Shown: positions 15,621 to 23,453 of the stretch, piece by piece | How positions within the stretch are numbered: position 1 is the stretch's first letter | Layout of the letters: each line of letters starts with the position of its first letter | Assembly: GCA_025459175.1 (NCBI GenBank) | Contig: JALORC010000043.1 | Span: 1-51,135, forward strand | Reading direction: 5' to 3' | Length of the DNA: 51,135 nucleotides | DNA from: Planctomycetota bacterium | GTDB lineage: Bacteria > Planctomycetota > UBA1135 > UBA2386 | Notes under the pieces: generated by a model | Told to the model about the DNA's origin: nothing | What the model saw: the letters and a program-made list of their open reading frames with translations, nothing else | Databases searched by the model: none | Translations under genes and position numbers: made by a program

Positions 15621-17510
15621 ATGTGCGGCTTCGCCGGTCTCTACCTGCTCGCTCCGACCCTGGCCCCGGCCGAGGCCACCGCCCGGGTCGCGGCGATGGC
15701 GGCGGCGATCGCGCACCGCGGGCCCGACGCGCAGAACGTGCTCAGCGAGTCGTTCGCCGTGGTCGGCTTCCGGCGCCTCGCGATCGTCGATCTGGTCACC
15801 GGCGACCAACCGGTGCGCTCGCGCTGCGGCCGCATCCAGGTGTTCTTCAACGGCGAGATCTACAACCACCTCGAGCTGCGCGAGAAGCTGCGCGTCGAAC
15901 ACGGCATCGAGGTGACCAAGGGCAGTGACGCCGCGGTGTTGCCGCACCTGTACGAGTGCTACGGGCCCGACTTCGTCGAACTGTGCAACGGCATGTTCGC
16001 GATCTGCGTGCTCGACGGCCGCGACCGCAGCTGCCGCATCTACCGCGACCGGCTCGGCATCAAGCCGATGTACTTCGCGGTCACCGAGCAGGCGGTGGTG
16101 TTCGGCAGCGAGCTGAAGACGCTGTTCGCCAGCGGACTGGTCGAGCCCGCGATCGACGAGGCGCAGCTGGTGCCGTTCCTCGAGCTGTTCTACGTGCCGG
16201 GCCAGGCGACGCTGTGCCGAGGCGTGCAGAAGCTGTTGCCCGGCGAACGGCTGGTGCTGCGGCAAGGACAGCCGCCGCAGCGCGAACGCTGGTGGCGGCT
16301 CGCGCAGCGCGTGGCGCCGAAACCCGGCGACCAGCTCGACCAGCTCGACGCGCTGCTGCAGAACGCGACCGAGCTGCAGCTGATGGCCGACGTGCCGATC
16401 GGCATCAGCCTGTCGGGCGGCCTCGACAGCAGCCTGATCGCCTACTACGCGCACCGCGGCGATGCCAAGGTGCGCGCGTTCACCATCGCGTTCCCCGACA
16501 CCGATCCGGGCGAACTCGCGTGTGCACGCGCGGTCAGCAAGCAGCTCGGCATCGACCAGGTCGAGCTGTCGGCGCCGGCCGCCGACTTCCTCGGCGAGCT
16601 CGACGCCACCACCTGGTTCAACGACGAGCCGGTCGCCGACCCCGCGTTCTTCCCGGCGCTGTGCGTCGCCCGCGCCGCCGCGCAGCACGTCAAGGTGCTG
16701 CTGGCCGGCAGCGGCGCCGACGAGTTGTTCGCCGGCTACGGGCACTACCGGCTCACCGCGCGCGCGACCGCCTACCGGCTGCTCGCCACCGGCTTCGGCG
16801 ACGGCATCGCCAGCAAGGCGACCGGCATGCGCCATCCGGCCCCGGCGCGGGCCGCGATCCGCGCGTTCGCCAAGGACCGCCTGCCGTGGCACGCGCTGGC
16901 GATGACGCACCTGAACGACGCCGACCGGCAGGCGCTGCGGCCGCTGGTCCGGCAGGACCACCTGGCGGAACTCGCCGAGTGCTTCCGGACCGCGGCCGGC
17001 CTCGATCCGCGCAACCGCCAGCTGTGCGTCGACACCGAGACCTACCTCCCGCACCAGCTGCTGAGCCTGCTCGACCGCACCACGATGGGCGCGTCGATCG
17101 AGGGCCGCGTGCCGTTCCTCGACCACCGGCTGGTCGAGTTCGCGCTCGGCATCCACGGCGACCACAAGTACGGCAACAAACACCAGAACAAGCTGCTGCT
17201 GCGCAAGCTCGCGCAGCGCCACCTGCCGGCCGAGGTCGCGGTGCGCAAGAAGCACGGCTTCCCGAACGCGGTGCAGCGCTGGCTCGGGCCGGAACGGCTC
17301 GGCGCGGTGCGCGATCGGCTGTGCGGCAAGGACTCGTTCGTCGGTCGCACGTTCCCGGCCGCGTGGCTGCAGTCCCTGCTCGGCTCGCCGCAGCAGCTGC
17401 AGCACAACGCGCTGACCGTGCACTCGCTGCTGGTGCTCGACTCGTGGCAGCGCGTGTTCGTGCAGCAGGCGCGCGCCGGGCGCCGCCAGCCGGTGCTCGC
17501 GCGCACATGA
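15621..17510 (+). CDS. Asparagine synthase (glutamine-hydrolysing)-like amidotransferase
   Basis: A 629-residue two-domain enzyme. The N-terminal Ntn glutaminase starts with the nucleophile Cys2 (MCGFAG), followed by HRGPDAQ, RLAIVDL, FNGEIYNH and DRLGIKPMY. The C-terminal ATP-pyrophosphatase domain has the PP-loop SGGLDSS at 265-271. The length and C-terminal blocks (HQLLSLLDRTTMGASIEGR, PFLDHRLVEFA) match both asparagine synthetase B and the amidotransferases found in exopolysaccharide loci. Because it overlaps a flippase gene by 4 bases, amidation or amino-acid decoration of a surface glycan is a real alternative to free asparagine synthesis. A TAGCAT box 45 bases upstream may be its promoter. 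Confidence 0.85.
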   Translation: MCGFAGLYLLAPTLAPAEATARVAAMAAAIAHRGPDAQNVLSESFAVVGFRRLAIVDLVTGDQPVRSRCGRIQVFFNGEIYNHLELREKLRVEHGIEVTKGSDAAVLPHLYECYGPDFVELCNGMFAICVLDGRDRSCRIYRDRLGIKPMYFAVTEQAVVFGSELKTLFASGLVEPAIDEAQLVPFLELFYVPGQATLCRGVQKLLPGERLVLRQGQPPQRERWWRLAQRVAPKPGDQLDQLDALLQNATELQLMADVPIGISLSGGLDSSLIAYYAHRGDAKVRAFTIAFPDTDPGELACARAVSKQLGIDQVELSAPAADFLGELDATTWFNDEPVADPAFFPALCVARAAAQHVKVLLAGSGADELFAGYGHYRLTARATAYRLLATGFGDGIASKATGMRHPAPARAAIRAFAKDRLPWHALAMTHLNDADRQALRPLVRQDHLAELAECFRTAAGLDPRNRQLCVDTETYLPHQLLSLLDRTTMGASIEGRVPFLDHRLVEFALGIHGDHKYGNKHQNKLLLRKLAQRHLPAEVAVRKKHGFPNAVQRWLGPERLGAVRDRLCGKDSFVGRTFPAAWLQSLLGSPQQLQHNALTVHSLLVLDSWQRVFVQQARAGRRQPVLART

Positions 17511-19009
17511 GCCCCGCCGGCGGAGACCTGCGCCAGCGCACGCTGCAGAGCCTGTTCTGGCAGTTCCTCGGCGTCGGCGGCCAGCGCATCGTGCAGCTGT
17601 GTGCGCCGATCGTGCTGTGGCGGGTGCTCGAGGAAGGCGACCTGGGACTGTTCGCGATCCTGCTGGCGGCGATCGGCGTGGTCGAGTCGCTCACCACCTT
17701 CACCGGCGAGCAGACCTCGATCTGGTCGCAGCGCGGCGCGGAACGCCGCTACATCGACACCGTGTTCACGGTGCGTCTGCTGCGCAGCGTCTGCATCAGT
17801 GCCATCCTGTGCGCGTTGGCATGGCCATTCGCGTGGTACTTCGGCAAACCGGAGACCGCGGCGAAATACTGGCTGCCCGGCTTGTTCCTGGTGCTGGCCG
17901 GCAACGGGCTGATCGATGCCCTGCAGAGCCCGGCCCGCGCCGCGCGCATGAAGGGGCTCGACTTCCGCCGGGTAGCACTAGGTGATTTCGTCGCCGCACT
18001 GCTCGGCGTCGGCATCACGATCGGCCTCGCGCTGTGGCTGCGCAGCGTCTGGGCAATGGTGCTCGGCCACCTGTTCAGCACCGCGGCCCGCACCATCGCC
18101 AGCCACGTCGTGGCGCCGCATCGGCTCCGGCTGCACCTCGAACGGGCGACGCTGCACGAGCTGTTCCACTACCAGAAGGGCGCCGCCGGCGCGCCGTTCC
18201 TGCTGCTGATGATCTTCACCGCGCCGGCGTTCGTGCTCGGCAAGGTGATCGGCGAAGGCGCGGTGGCCGTGTTCGAAGGCGCCGCGCGGCTGGCGAAGCT
18301 GCCCGAGGACATCTTCCTGCGCGTGCTGGCGCCGGTCGCCGTCCCCGCCTACGCGCAGCTGCAGCACGACATCCCGCGCCTGGGCCAGGCCTGGTCGAAC
18401 GCCGTGCACGCGTTCCTGCTGGTCGGCACGCCGATGACGGTGGCGCTCGGCTGGTGCGGCGACGCGCTGCCGAGCTTCGCGTTCGGCGCCAAGTACATCG
18501 CGGTGCCGGGCCTGTTCGCACTGCTGGCGCTGCACGGCGGCCTCGCTGGCCTGCTGTCGGTGATCGGGCCGCTGTTCTGGGCGGTCGGCAAGCCGCAGTG
18601 GGACCGGCAGGCGCAGCTGTTCCGCTGCCTCGCGATGTACGGGATCGGCATCCCGGCGGCGATCCACGGCGGGGTGCTCGGCTTCGCCGCGGCGACCTGC
18701 GTGGCGATCGGCATCGGCCTCGTGGTCTCGATCTGGCGCGCGCTGCGGTATCTGCGGCTGCCGCTGCACGACTTCACCCACGCGACCCGCGACGGGCTCG
18801 CCGTCGGCATTGGGCTGCTGCTGCTGCTGCTCGGCATCGACGCCGCATGGGCTCCCGACCGCCTGTGGCGCATCGTCATCGCCGGCGTCACCAGCGGCCC
18901 GTTGCTCGCCATGCTGCTGCTGCGGCTGCTGCGGCAACGCCGCGGCCAGAGTCCCGAACTGGCGACCCCGCAAGGCCCGATCGACGCCGGCAACGCCGGA
19001 CCGTTGTAA
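17507..19009 (+). CDS. Wzx-like polysaccharide flippase (MOP superfamily)
   Basis: A 500-residue protein with about 12-14 hydrophobic segments and no extensive soluble domain. It begins with the helix typical of O-antigen/exopolysaccharide flippases (LRQRTLQSLFWQFLGVGGQR), then IVLWRVLEEGDLGLFAILLA, and has a short polar tail. Members of this group move polyprenyl-diphosphate-linked glycans across the inner membrane. The ATG overlaps the asparagine-synthase-like gene stop (ATGA), so both are probably translated together. The gene ends 28 bases before rsmG. There is no polymerase (Wzy) or chain-length regulator in the window, so the glycan cannot be identified. Confidence 0.78.
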   Translation: MSPAGGDLRQRTLQSLFWQFLGVGGQRIVQLCAPIVLWRVLEEGDLGLFAILLAAIGVVESLTTFTGEQTSIWSQRGAERRYIDTVFTVRLLRSVCISAILCALAWPFAWYFGKPETAAKYWLPGLFLVLAGNGLIDALQSPARAARMKGLDFRRVALGDFVAALLGVGITIGLALWLRSVWAMVLGHLFSTAARTIASHVVAPHRLRLHLERATLHELFHYQKGAAGAPFLLLMIFTAPAFVLGKVIGEGAVAVFEGAARLAKLPEDIFLRVLAPVAVPAYAQLQHDIPRLGQAWSNAVHAFLLVGTPMTVALGWCGDALPSFAFGAKYIAVPGLFALLALHGGLAGLLSVIGPLFWAVGKPQWDRQAQLFRCLAMYGIGIPAAIHGGVLGFAAATCVAIGIGLVVSIWRALRYLRLPLHDFTHATRDGLAVGIGLLLLLLGIDAAWAPDRLWRIVIAGVTSGPLLAMLLLRLLRQRRGQSPELATPQGPIDAGNAGPL

Positions 19010-19037
19010 CCCGGCGCGGCGCGGCGAAGATCCGGCG

Positions 19038-19685
19038 GTGACCGCCACCGATGCCCACCTGCTCGTCGAACGCGCCAAGCTGCTCGGCGCCGAGATCGAC
19101 GAACCTCGCGCCGCGCGCCTGCTCGCCTACCTCGATGCGATGCTGGCGCTCAACGAACAGATCAACCTGACCGCGGTGCGCGACCGGGAGCAGGCGGTGG
19201 TGCTGCACGCGCTCGACGGGCTCGCGTTCGCGCGCACCGGCCTGCACCCGCGCCACGCGCTCGACCTCGGCACCGGCAACGGCTTCCCCGGCGTCGCGGT
19301 GGCGACGCTGCATCCGGGCGCTTCGGTGGTGCTGATGGACCGCACCGGCAAGAAGGTGCGCGCGGTCGGCAGCTGCCTCGTGCAGGCGAAGTTCGACGGC
19401 GTCGAGACGATGAACCTCGATGCGCAGCAGGCGCCGTCGCTGCGGCGCGAACTGCGCCACGCGTTCGATCTGGTGACCGCGCGCGCGGTCGGCAAGCCCG
19501 AGGCGATGGCGCTGATGGCTGATCCGCTGCTGCGGCCGGGCGGTCATCTGGTGCTGTGGCTCGACGCCGACGCCGAGGCGCCGGAGCGCCTGGGGCCGTT
19601 CCGGCGCGTGGCGATGCACCCGTACGAGCTGCCGGCACCGGCCGCGCGCCAGCGCGTGCTGGGACACTGGCAGAAGCGCGCGTGA
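19038..19685 (+). CDS. rsmG: 16S rRNA (guanine(527)-N7)-methyltransferase RsmG
   Basis: A 215-residue class I SAM methyltransferase of the GidB family, which methylates G527 in the 530 loop of 16S rRNA. Recognisable blocks are LLAYLDAMLALNEQINLTAV (residues about 27-46), the SAM-binding LDLGTGNGFPGVAVA, VVLMDRTGKK, and the late DLVTARAVGK. GTG at 19038 gives the normal length. In many genomes rsmG neighbours mnmG and parAB; here mnmG is about 10 kb away and parAB are absent. It overlaps the following lipoprotein gene by GTGA. Confidence 0.9.
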   Translation: MTATDAHLLVERAKLLGAEIDEPRAARLLAYLDAMLALNEQINLTAVRDREQAVVLHALDGLAFARTGLHPRHALDLGTGNGFPGVAVATLHPGASVVLMDRTGKKVRAVGSCLVQAKFDGVETMNLDAQQAPSLRRELRHAFDLVTARAVGKPEAMALMADPLLRPGGHLVLWLDADAEAPERLGPFRRVAMHPYELPAPAARQRVLGHWQKRA

Positions 19686-20284
19686 CCGCGGCGGCGGCCG
19701 CGCCGGCACACCGTTGTGTATTGCTGACGGCACTGTCGTCGACCGCGCTGCTGCTGGCCTGCGGCTGCACGTCGACGATCACGCCGCCGCCGACCCCGGC
19801 CGACCCGGTGACGATCTTCGTGCTGCGCGAGGCGATGCACACCGGCCTGGTGTTGCCGCCACAGCCGGGCCACGCCGGCTACGTCGAGTTCGGCTACGGC
19901 GACTGGAACTGGTTCGCGCTGGGCAACGATGCGTGGTACCACGCGTTCGCGACCGTGTTGTGGCCGACCCGAGGCGCGCTCGGACGCCGCTCGTTCGGCG
20001 CCGACACCGCGGCGGAGCTGCAACGGTTCGTGCACTGGGCCACCCTGAGCCCGGTGGTGGTGAGTCGCGAACGCGCCGGGCAACTGCGCGAACGGCTCGA
20101 GCGCGAGTTCGCCGCCGGTCAGGCCGACGTCGTGCGGCGGGATGACCTCGGCTTCGCGTTCGTGCCGAGCCAGGACTCCTACTGGTTCGGCTACAACTGC
20201 GCCGACATGGCCGCCGGTTGGTTGCGCGAGCTCGATTGCGCGGTCAGCTGGGTGCCGATCCGGATCGCGGTCGCCACCGACTGA
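19682..20284 (+). CDS. TIGR02117/DUF2459-like lipoprotein
   Basis: A 200-residue protein. The N-terminus has a hydrophobic signal segment with a likely lipobox (ALLLACGC, then TSTI). The mature part fits the DUF2459/TIGR02117 family: HTGLVLPP, a Trp/Tyr-rich VEFGYGDWNWFALG, and the late FVPSQDSYWFGYNCADMAAG containing a conserved Cys. The papain-like pattern of His and Asn-Cys residues hints at a hydrolase fold, but no activity is established to my knowledge. The GTG start overlaps rsmG. A strong terminator hairpin lies 58 bases past the stop, oriented mainly for the opposite strand. Confidence 0.65.
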   Translation: MTAAAAAPAHRCVLLTALSSTALLLACGCTSTITPPPTPADPVTIFVLREAMHTGLVLPPQPGHAGYVEFGYGDWNWFALGNDAWYHAFATVLWPTRGALGRRSFGADTAAELQRFVHWATLSPVVVSRERAGQLRERLEREFAAGQADVVRRDDLGFAFVPSQDSYWFGYNCADMAAGWLRELDCAVSWVPIRIAVATD

Positions 20285-20336
20285 ATCGGAGCGACCGCGG
20301 GTCGGTGTGGCCATCGCCCGCGATGCCGGGCCCCAA

Positions 20337-20365
20337 CGAAAAACGGCTTCGCAAGCGAAGCCGTT
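20337..20365 (-). terminator. Rho-independent terminator for the gene at 20437-20814
   Basis: A perfect 10-11 bp stem (AACGGCTTCGC paired with GCGAAGCCGTT, minimal loop). Reading leftward it is followed by TTTTT. It ends the small lipoprotein gene and may also stop rightward transcription in part. Confidence 0.85.
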
Positions 20366-20436
20366 GTGGACCGACGGCCGAGCCCGCCGGACGGACTGCA
20401 CACGGACTGCATGTGGCAGCCCCAGCTACACCGCGA

Positions 20437-20814
20437 TCAGCGGTTGGTGACTTCGTCGACGAGCGGCAGCGCGCTGACCGTGTTCAAGCCGAAGCGACCG
20501 ACGTGCTCGAGCTTGGTCGTGTCCGACGGGAAGTTGATGTACGGGTCGTTGGCGTTGTAGTTCCAGATGTGGCGGTCGATGAAGTCCGTCACGCTCATCA
20601 GGTCGCGGCCGAACGCGTTGTTGCGGCCGTCGCTGCGACGGCGCACGCCGCGGAAGAACTGCTGCGAGTTGTATTCGCTGCTCAACGACGCGACGTCCTT
20701 GATGCCGCGGTTGCGCTGTTCGGTGGTGACGCCACCCGAGCCTTGGCCTTCCCAGCCAAAGGTCGAGCAGGCGCCGAGAGGCAGCAGGCAGAGGACGATT
20801 GCGAGCTTGCGCAT
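20437..20814 (-). CDS. Small conserved-looking lipoprotein
   Basis: A 125-residue lipoprotein. The signal peptide MRKLAIVLCLLPLGAC ends in a lipobox, with Cys16 as the lipidation site. The mature part is polar with aromatic and asparagine-rich segments (EYNSQQFFRG, RRRSDGRNNAFGRDLMSV, DFIDRHIWNYNANDPYIN) and no catalytic signature. It has its own terminator downstream and 167 bases before nadD on the other strand, so it is a single-gene unit. I do not recognise a named family. Tryptophan, asparagine and tyrosine content and GC-rich third positions argue for a real protein. Confidence 0.7.
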   Translation of the reverse strand: MRKLAIVLCLLPLGACSTFGWEGQGSGGVTTEQRNRGIKDVASLSSEYNSQQFFRGVRRRSDGRNNAFGRDLMSVTDFIDRHIWNYNANDPYINFPSDTTKLEHVGRFGLNTVSALPLVDEVTNR

Positions 20815-20968
20815 TGTCGTTCCGAAGAAGGGCGGTGCGATTGGGGTCTCGAGGACACGACGCCGGGGAGAACGGCGTCGGGGGAGGCAGGAAGCTAGCG
20901 ATGCCCGGAAGAGGGCGCAACCGAGATTTCACGCAACTTGCCGACTCCCGACCAGCCTCGACACCAGC

Positions 20969-20974
20969 TAGGCT
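20969..20974 (+). promoter_or_regulatory. Putative -10 element of nadD, leaderless spacing
   Basis: TAGGCT ends 7 bases before the nadD ATG, so the transcript could begin at the start codon. No convincing -35 box is visible. Confidence 0.4.
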
Positions 20975-20981
20975 GCCGCGG

Positions 20982-21629
20982 ATGACCCGCGCGGGTGCCA
21001 GCCCCAGCAGCCCCGGCCGACCGCTCGGCCTCGGCATTCTCGGCGGCGCCTTCAATCCGCCGCATCGCACCCACGTCCGCCTGGCGGCCGCCGCGCTGCA
21101 GCAGTTGCCGATCGCCGAGCTGCGCGTGATCCCGGCCGGCGACCACCCGCACAAGCGCGGCCTCGACATGGCGCCGGCGGCGGACCGGCTGGCGATGTGC
21201 CGGCTGGCGTTCGCGGACCTGCCCGGCGTCGTCGTCGACGACCGCGAACTGCGCCGCCGCGGCCCGTCGTTCACGGTCGACACGCTGGCCGAACTGGCCG
21301 CCGAGGCGCCCGGCCGCCCGCTGTTCTTCCTGATCGGCAGCGACAACCTGCCGCTGCTGCCGACCTGGCGCGAGCCCGAACGGCTGCTGTCGCTGTGCAC
21401 CGTGGTCACCTACCCGCGGCTCGGCTACCCGATCGACGCGGCAACGATCGGCGCGCTGCCGCTGCCGGCGGCCCAGCGCGACCGACTGCTGGCCAACGTG
21501 CTGTCGTTGCCCGCCGACGCGGTCGCCGCCAGCGAACTGCGGCGGCGCTGGCGCGCCGGCGAACGGGACCTCGACGACCTGCCGCCGGCGGTGCGCAGCT
21601 ACCTCGCCGCGCACGACCTCTACCGATGA
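20982..21629 (+). CDS. nadD: Nicotinate-nucleotide adenylyltransferase
   Basis: A 215-residue nucleotidyltransferase that makes deamido-NAD from nicotinate mononucleotide and ATP. The first motif is GGAFNPPHRTHVRLA (residues 19-33), where the usual HxGH turn is HRTH. Other blocks are RVIPAGDHPHK, the Asp-containing FFLIGSDNLPLLPTW, and the C-terminal PPAVRSYLAAHDLYR. The ISSTxIR motif of the family is replaced by VAASELRRR. Both deviations are mild and the overall pattern is clear. The gene overlaps the next one by ATGA. NadD is usually beside rsfS or obg; neither is here. Confidence 0.85.
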   Translation: MTRAGASPSSPGRPLGLGILGGAFNPPHRTHVRLAAAALQQLPIAELRVIPAGDHPHKRGLDMAPAADRLAMCRLAFADLPGVVVDDRELRRRGPSFTVDTLAELAAEAPGRPLFFLIGSDNLPLLPTWREPERLLSLCTVVTYPRLGYPIDAATIGALPLPAAQRDRLLANVLSLPADAVAASELRRRWRAGERDLDDLPPAVRSYLAAHDLYR

Positions 21630-22447
21630 TCGGCGCCGCCTGGGCCGCCGCTGTCGCCACCGCCGCGCTGTGGCTCGGCGAGCGCTGCAACCGGCGCTGG
21701 TTCGGCTGGCTGCCGGACGATCCGCCGCGCCCGGGCCGTAAACAGCACCAGCGACCGATTCCACTCGGTGGCGTGCTGCTGCTGCCGGCGGTCGTGCCGT
21801 GGCTGCTCGCCGAACGGCAGTGGCTGCTGCTGGCCGCCGCGGCGCTGGCGAGCGGGCTCGGTTTCCTCGACGACCGCGGCAAGGAAAGCGGCCGCGAGCT
21901 CGGCTGGCGCACCAAAGCGCTCGGCCTGTTGCTGGCCGCCGGCCTCGCCGCCGCGACCGTGGTCTCGCCACGGCAGGATCCGAGCGGCTGGCTGCTTGCC
22001 ACGGCGCTGGTGTTCGTGCTGACCAATGCGACCAACTTCCTCGACAACACCGACGGCGTCGCCGCCGGCCTCGCGGCGACCAGCTTGCTGGGCCTGGGCG
22101 GCCCCATCGGCACCGCGGCCGGCGCCGCCGCGCTCGCGTTCCTGCCGTGGAACTGGCCGCGCGCGCGGCTGTTCCTCGGCGACAGCGGCGCCTACCTGCT
22201 CGGCCTGTTGACCGGTGCGCTGGCGGCGGCGGCGATCTGGCAGGAACTCGCCGCGGTGCGCTTCGTCGCCATCCAGCTCGGCGACTTCGTGCAGGTGATC
22301 CTCGCCCGGCTGTGGCTGCGCCACCCACCGTGGGTCGGCGACCGCCGCCACCTGACCCACGTCCTGCAGAACGCCGGTCTGGGCCGGCCGTGGGTCGCGC
22401 CGGTGTTCGTGGCCCTGGCGCTGGCGATCGCGCAGTGGCGTCCGTGA
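21626..22447 (+). CDS. MraY/WecA-family polyprenyl-phosphate sugar-1-phosphate transferase
   Basis: A 273-residue integral membrane enzyme, shorter than typical WecA (about 350). It links a sugar-1-phosphate from a UDP-sugar to undecaprenyl phosphate, starting a lipid-linked glycan. Visible family motifs are GFLDDRGKE (cytoplasmic DD motif), NATNFLDNTDGVAAG, FLGDSGAYLLG and the HLTHVL histidine loop. It is coupled to nadD by an ATGA overlap, an unusual partner. Missing length seems to be at the N-terminus and C-terminus rather than in the catalytic core. The sugar used cannot be told from sequence. It converges with the TPR-like gene 22 bases away. Confidence 0.82.
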   Translation: MIGAAWAAAVATAALWLGERCNRRWFGWLPDDPPRPGRKQHQRPIPLGGVLLLPAVVPWLLAERQWLLLAAAALASGLGFLDDRGKESGRELGWRTKALGLLLAAGLAAATVVSPRQDPSGWLLATALVFVLTNATNFLDNTDGVAAGLAATSLLGLGGPIGTAAGAAALAFLPWNWPRARLFLGDSGAYLLGLLTGALAAAAIWQELAAVRFVAIQLGDFVQVILARLWLRHPPWVGDRRHLTHVLQNAGLGRPWVAPVFVALALAIAQWRP

Positions 22448-22469
22448 GCTGCGCAGGGCGCGGCCGCGA

Positions 22470-23453
22470 TCAGCGCACGGCCCGCATCTGCTCGCACTGC
22501 GCGCGCCGCGCCTCACCGAACGGCCCCGACGCGAGGATGCGATCGAGCTGCGGATCGCGGCGCTCGGCCCAGCGCGCCCGCTCGGCCGATCCCTCGGCGC
22601 TGGCGACCGCGAACGAGTGGAAGGTCACCGCCGCCGCCCACCGCACCACGGTCACCCCGGGCGCGCGCGCCAACGCCGCTTCGACGACCTGCAGCGCGCC
22701 GGCGAGGTCGGCGGTCTGCAGCAGCGCGAACGCGCGCAGCGCTGCCGCTTCGGCCGGCGGCTCGGCAAAATCGGCGACCACCCGATCGAGCGCCGCGGTG
22801 CCCTGCTGCGGGTCGAAGCGGTTCGCCAGTGCGACGAACGCCGCGGCCGGGGCCTCGGCGTGGCGCGCGGCCAGCAGGTCGGCGAATTCCTTCGACCGCG
22901 CGGTGTCGCCGAGCCGTTCGGCGGACTGCCAGGCGCGCAGCAGATCGGCCGGGTCACCGCTCTCGCGGTAGGCGACTTCGGCCATCAGCAGGCCCTGCTG
23001 CAGGGCACCGGTGGCGCGGTTCGGGTCGGCATAGCCGGCCTCGTGGCGGCGCAGCAGGATCCGCGCGCCGAGCCCTTGTTCGGCCGCGGTGGCGCCCGGT
23101 TGGCTGGCCAGCGCGCCGAACAGTTCGTCGGCGCGTTCGGCGCGATCGCGCGCCAGCTCGACGCGGGCCTGGGCGGCGAGCAGGTCGCGCGCCTGTTCGT
23201 GGTCCGGCAGCGCCTTCAGCAAGGTGGCGCAGCGCGACAGCTCGTCGCCATCGGCCGGCACCTTGGCGACCGCGGCCGCGACCGCCGCCAGCGCTTCCGC
23301 CCGCGCCGCGGCCGCGGTGCGGCCGTCGAGCCAGAACTTGGCGCCGAACGCACCGACGGCAGCCACCAGCGCCACCGCGCCGATCAGCAGCGGGCGGCGC
23401 GAGGCCGCGGACGAGGAGGAGGAACCGGACCTTGGCTTCACGGGATGGCTCAC
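22470..23453 (-). CDS. Membrane-anchored helical-repeat (TPR-like) protein
   Basis: A 327-residue protein with GTG start overlapping the SpoIIE-type phosphatase stop (GTGA). Residues 1-20 are Ser/Arg-rich. A single hydrophobic helix (LLIGAVALVAAVGAFGAKFW, about 24-43) anchors it, and the rest is Ala/Leu/Arg/Glu-rich helix-turn-helix repeats of TPR type, for example ARVELARDRAERADELFGAL and ALRAFALLQTADLAGALQVV. Most of the protein probably lies outside the cytoplasm. Coupling to the phosphatase suggests that it belongs to the same signalling unit, perhaps as a sensor or scaffold, which is inference. No enzyme motif. Confidence 0.65.
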   Translation of the reverse strand: MSHPVKPRSGSSSSSAASRRPLLIGAVALVAAVGAFGAKFWLDGRTAAAARAEALAAVAAAVAKVPADGDELSRCATLLKALPDHEQARDLLAAQARVELARDRAERADELFGALASQPGATAAEQGLGARILLRRHEAGYADPNRATGALQQGLLMAEVAYRESGDPADLLRAWQSAERLGDTARSKEFADLLAARHAEAPAAAFVALANRFDPQQGTAALDRVVADFAEPPAEAAALRAFALLQTADLAGALQVVEAALARAPGVTVVRWAAAVTFHSFAVASAEGSAERARWAERRDPQLDRILASGPFGEARRAQCEQMRAVR

